From Betaproteobacteria bacterium HGW-Betaproteobacteria-9 (GTDB taxonomy: Bacteria > Pseudomonadota > Gammaproteobacteria > Burkholderiales > Burkholderiaceae_C), in NCBI GenBank assembly GCA_002842215.1, contig PHCC01000004.1, positions 62,001 to 126,000 on the forward strand: a stretch of 64,000 bases of DNA, given 5' to 3'. The position numbers were made by a program, and so were the translations under genes. Shown here in pieces: positions 62,521 through 64,000 of this stretch; within the stretch, counting starts at the first letter, position 1, and each line of letters starts with the position of its first letter. The notes beneath the pieces are model-generated. The model was not told where the DNA came from. It was given only the letters and a program-made list of their open reading frames with translations, and did not search any database.

Positions 62521-62530
62521 GGAGGCCCCC

Positions 62531-63067
62531 ATGAAAACCACCGATTCCCGAGATTCTCCCGCGCGCGCGGATCACAGCCCCGGCCAGCTGGCCCTGGGCA
62601 TTGCCGCCGTGCTGCTGGCCGCCGGACTGGCCTACGGCGCGGCCAACATCCCGTCGGACGCGGGCTATGCGGGCGTCGGCCCGGATTTCCTGCCCTGGGT
62701 GGTGTCGGCCGCCATGGGCTTGTGCGGCGTGCTGCTGATCTGGGAAGTGCGAACCGGGGGCTTCCGCAACATGCCCGAGCCCTCGGGCGCGGCCCGCGGC
62801 GACTGGCACGCCATGGTCTGGGTGTCGGCCGGCATCCTGGGCAACGCGGCGCTCATCACCACCATCGGTTTCATCCTGAGTTGTGCGATGTGCTTCACGC
62901 TGGCGGTGCGTGGCCTGCGCATCAGCGAAGGCAAACCCGCGGGCAACGCCATGCAGACGGTGAAAGACGCGGTGATCGGCATGCTGATCTCGGCGCCCAC
63001 CTTCTGGCTGTTCACCAAATTCCTCGCCGTCAACCTGCCGGGCCTCACGGGCACCGGCTGGCTGTGA
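62531..63067 (+). CDS. tctB: tripartite tricarboxylate transporter small membrane subunit TctB
   Basis: 178 residues from ATG 62531, with GGAGG five bases upstream. Four TM helices (about 20-40, 55-75, 93-125, 145-165) match the TctB family; YAGVGPDFLPWVVSAAMGLCG is the conserved loop after the first helix. It forms the small subunit of the inner-membrane permease. The SD abuts the terminator T-run, so readthrough is needed for expression. Confidence 0.9.
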   Translation: MKTTDSRDSPARADHSPGQLALGIAAVLLAAGLAYGAANIPSDAGYAGVGPDFLPWVVSAAMGLCGVLLIWEVRTGGFRNMPEPSGAARGDWHAMVWVSAGILGNAALITTIGFILSCAMCFTLAVRGLRISEGKPAGNAMQTVKDAVIGMLISAPTFWLFTKFLAVNLPGLTGTGWL

Positions 63068-63097
63068 GCCGTGTGACGGATCTGAAAGGAATTCACC

Positions 63098-64000
63098 ATG
63101 CTTGAAACCTGGAACAACCTGATCGGCGGTTTTGTGACCGCCGGCACCCCGATCAATTTGCTGTGGGCGCTGGCCGGCTGCGCGCTGGGCACCGCCATCG
63201 GCGTGCTGCCTGGCCTGGGCCCGGCGGTCACGGTGGCCATGCTGCTGCCGATCACCGGTCAGGTGGAGGCCACCGCGTCGATGATCTTCTTCGCCGGCAT
63301 CTACTACGGCGCGATGTATGGCGGATCGACCACCTCCATCCTGCTCAACACACCCGGTGAGACCGGCACCATGGTGACCGCGCTCGAAGGCTTCAAGATG
63401 GCCAAGAGCGGACGCGCCGGTGCAGCGCTCGCCACGTCGGCCATCGGCTCATTCGTGGCCGGCAGCATCGCGACGGTGTTGGTGACGCTGTTCGCGCCCA
63501 TCCTGGCGGAGTTCGCCGTGAAGCTCGGGCCACCCGAGTATTTCTGCCTGATGCTGCTGGCCTTCACCACCGTGAGCGCGGTGCTGGGGCAGAGCACGCT
63601 GCGCGGCATCACGGCGCTGTTCTTCGGTCTGGCGCTGGGTCTGGTGGGCATGGATCAGATCACCGGCCAGGTGCGCTACACCGGCGGCGTCATCGAATTC
63701 CTGGACGGCGTCGAAGTGGTGCTGGTGGCCGTGGGCCTGTTTGCCGTCACCGAAGCGCTCTACAACGCCTTGTACGAAGGCAAGAGCGAGGCCAGCCTGA
63801 ACAAGATGAACAAGGCGCACATGACGCGCACCGAGTGGAAGCGCTCCTGGCCCGCCTGGCTGCGCGGCACCTTCATCGGCTTCCCCTTCGGCACCATTCC
63901 CGCGGGTGGCTCCGAGATCCCCACTTTCCTGAGCTACGCGACGGAGCGCAAGCTGGCCGACCCCGAGTTCAAGAAGGAGTTCGGCACCACCGGCGCCATC
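63098..64000 (+). CDS. tctA: tripartite tricarboxylate transporter large permease TctA (3' truncated by window edge)
   Basis: ATG 63098 with AGGA upstream; the frame is open to the last base, giving 301 of about 500 residues. Conserved blocks are [40 protein letters not shown], the long hydrophobic stretches to residue ~230, and [19 protein letters not shown]. It is the channel subunit with about 12 TM helices in full. The start lies 30 bases after tctB. Confidence 0.95.
   Translation, partial: MLETWNNLIGGFVTAGTPINLLWALAGCALGTAIGVLPGLGPAVTVAMLLPITGQVEATASMIFFAGIYYGAMYGGSTTSILLNTPGETGTMVTALEGFKMAKSGRAGAALATSAIGSFVAGSIATVLVTLFAPILAEFAVKLGPPEYFCLMLLAFTTVSAVLGQSTLRGITALFFGLALGLVGMDQITGQVRYTGGVIEFLDGVEVVLVAVGLFAVTEALYNALYEGKSEASLNKMNKAHMTRTEWKRSWPAWLRGTFIGFPFGTIPAGGSEIPTFLSYATERKLADPEFKKEFGTTGAI

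Overview
The window is 64 kb of a high-GC bacterial chromosome, almost fully coding. Protein families, gene order (ribD-ribE-ribBA-ribH-nusB-aminotransferase, tolQRA after ybgC, a tripartite tricarboxylate system beside its two-component regulator) and GC-rich dispersed palindromes point to Burkholderiales, most likely Comamonadaceae of a Hydrogenophaga-like type. That assignment is inference. There are no insertion sequences, phage genes or CRISPR arrays.

Region 1 (1-16.4 kb) is the distal part of an aryl-polyene / xanthomonadin-type pigment cluster. The forward operon holds the end of an MMPL exporter, an alpha/beta hydrolase, a NodB-type deacetylase, a methyltransferase, a ketosynthase, a chain-length-factor-like ketosynthase, a hotdog dehydratase, a FabG reductase and a small secreted protein with a 23-residue repeat. 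A convergent reverse operon holds two flavin-dependent halogenase-like oxidoreductases, a MipA/OmpV porin-like protein, a PlsC-type acyltransferase, a family 2 glycosyltransferase, a UbiE-like methyltransferase and a CPA2 antiporter. A COG4648-type membrane protein follows. The acyl carrier proteins, the aryl starter enzyme and the AMP-ligase are expected to the left of the window.

Region 2 (16.4-23.6 kb, forward) holds dnaE, a CHASE4 hybrid histidine kinase, and a transglutaminase-like protein with a cNMP-binding-like N-terminus. The transglutaminase gene is preceded by a striking three-way-junction RNA fold.

Region 3 (23.6-42.9 kb, all reverse) reads, in transcription order: lytic transglycosylase, ZTP-riboswitch-like leader, glyA, nrdR, a minor pilin operon (two FimT/GspH, PilV, PilW, PilX, PilY1, PilE; lower GC than its surroundings), the riboflavin genes, nusB, an aminotransferase, ybgC and tolQRA. 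RibBA has a degenerate GTP cyclohydrolase II half.

Region 4 (43-57.6 kb) starts with an AT-rich stretch carrying an orphan ORF and, on the other strand, a promoter, hairpins and a strong terminator. It continues with a large DUF349 protein, then reverse genes mtfA, lpxH, two cyclophilins, an L,D-transpeptidase and a TPR protein, then forward cysS, an AlkA-type glycosylase, accA, tilS and lysC.

Region 5 (57.6-64 kb) has tRNA-Ser(GCU) with a terminator, an EamA exporter, a Hsp15-like S4 protein, the tctDE regulators and the divergent tctCBA transporter; tctA runs off the right edge.
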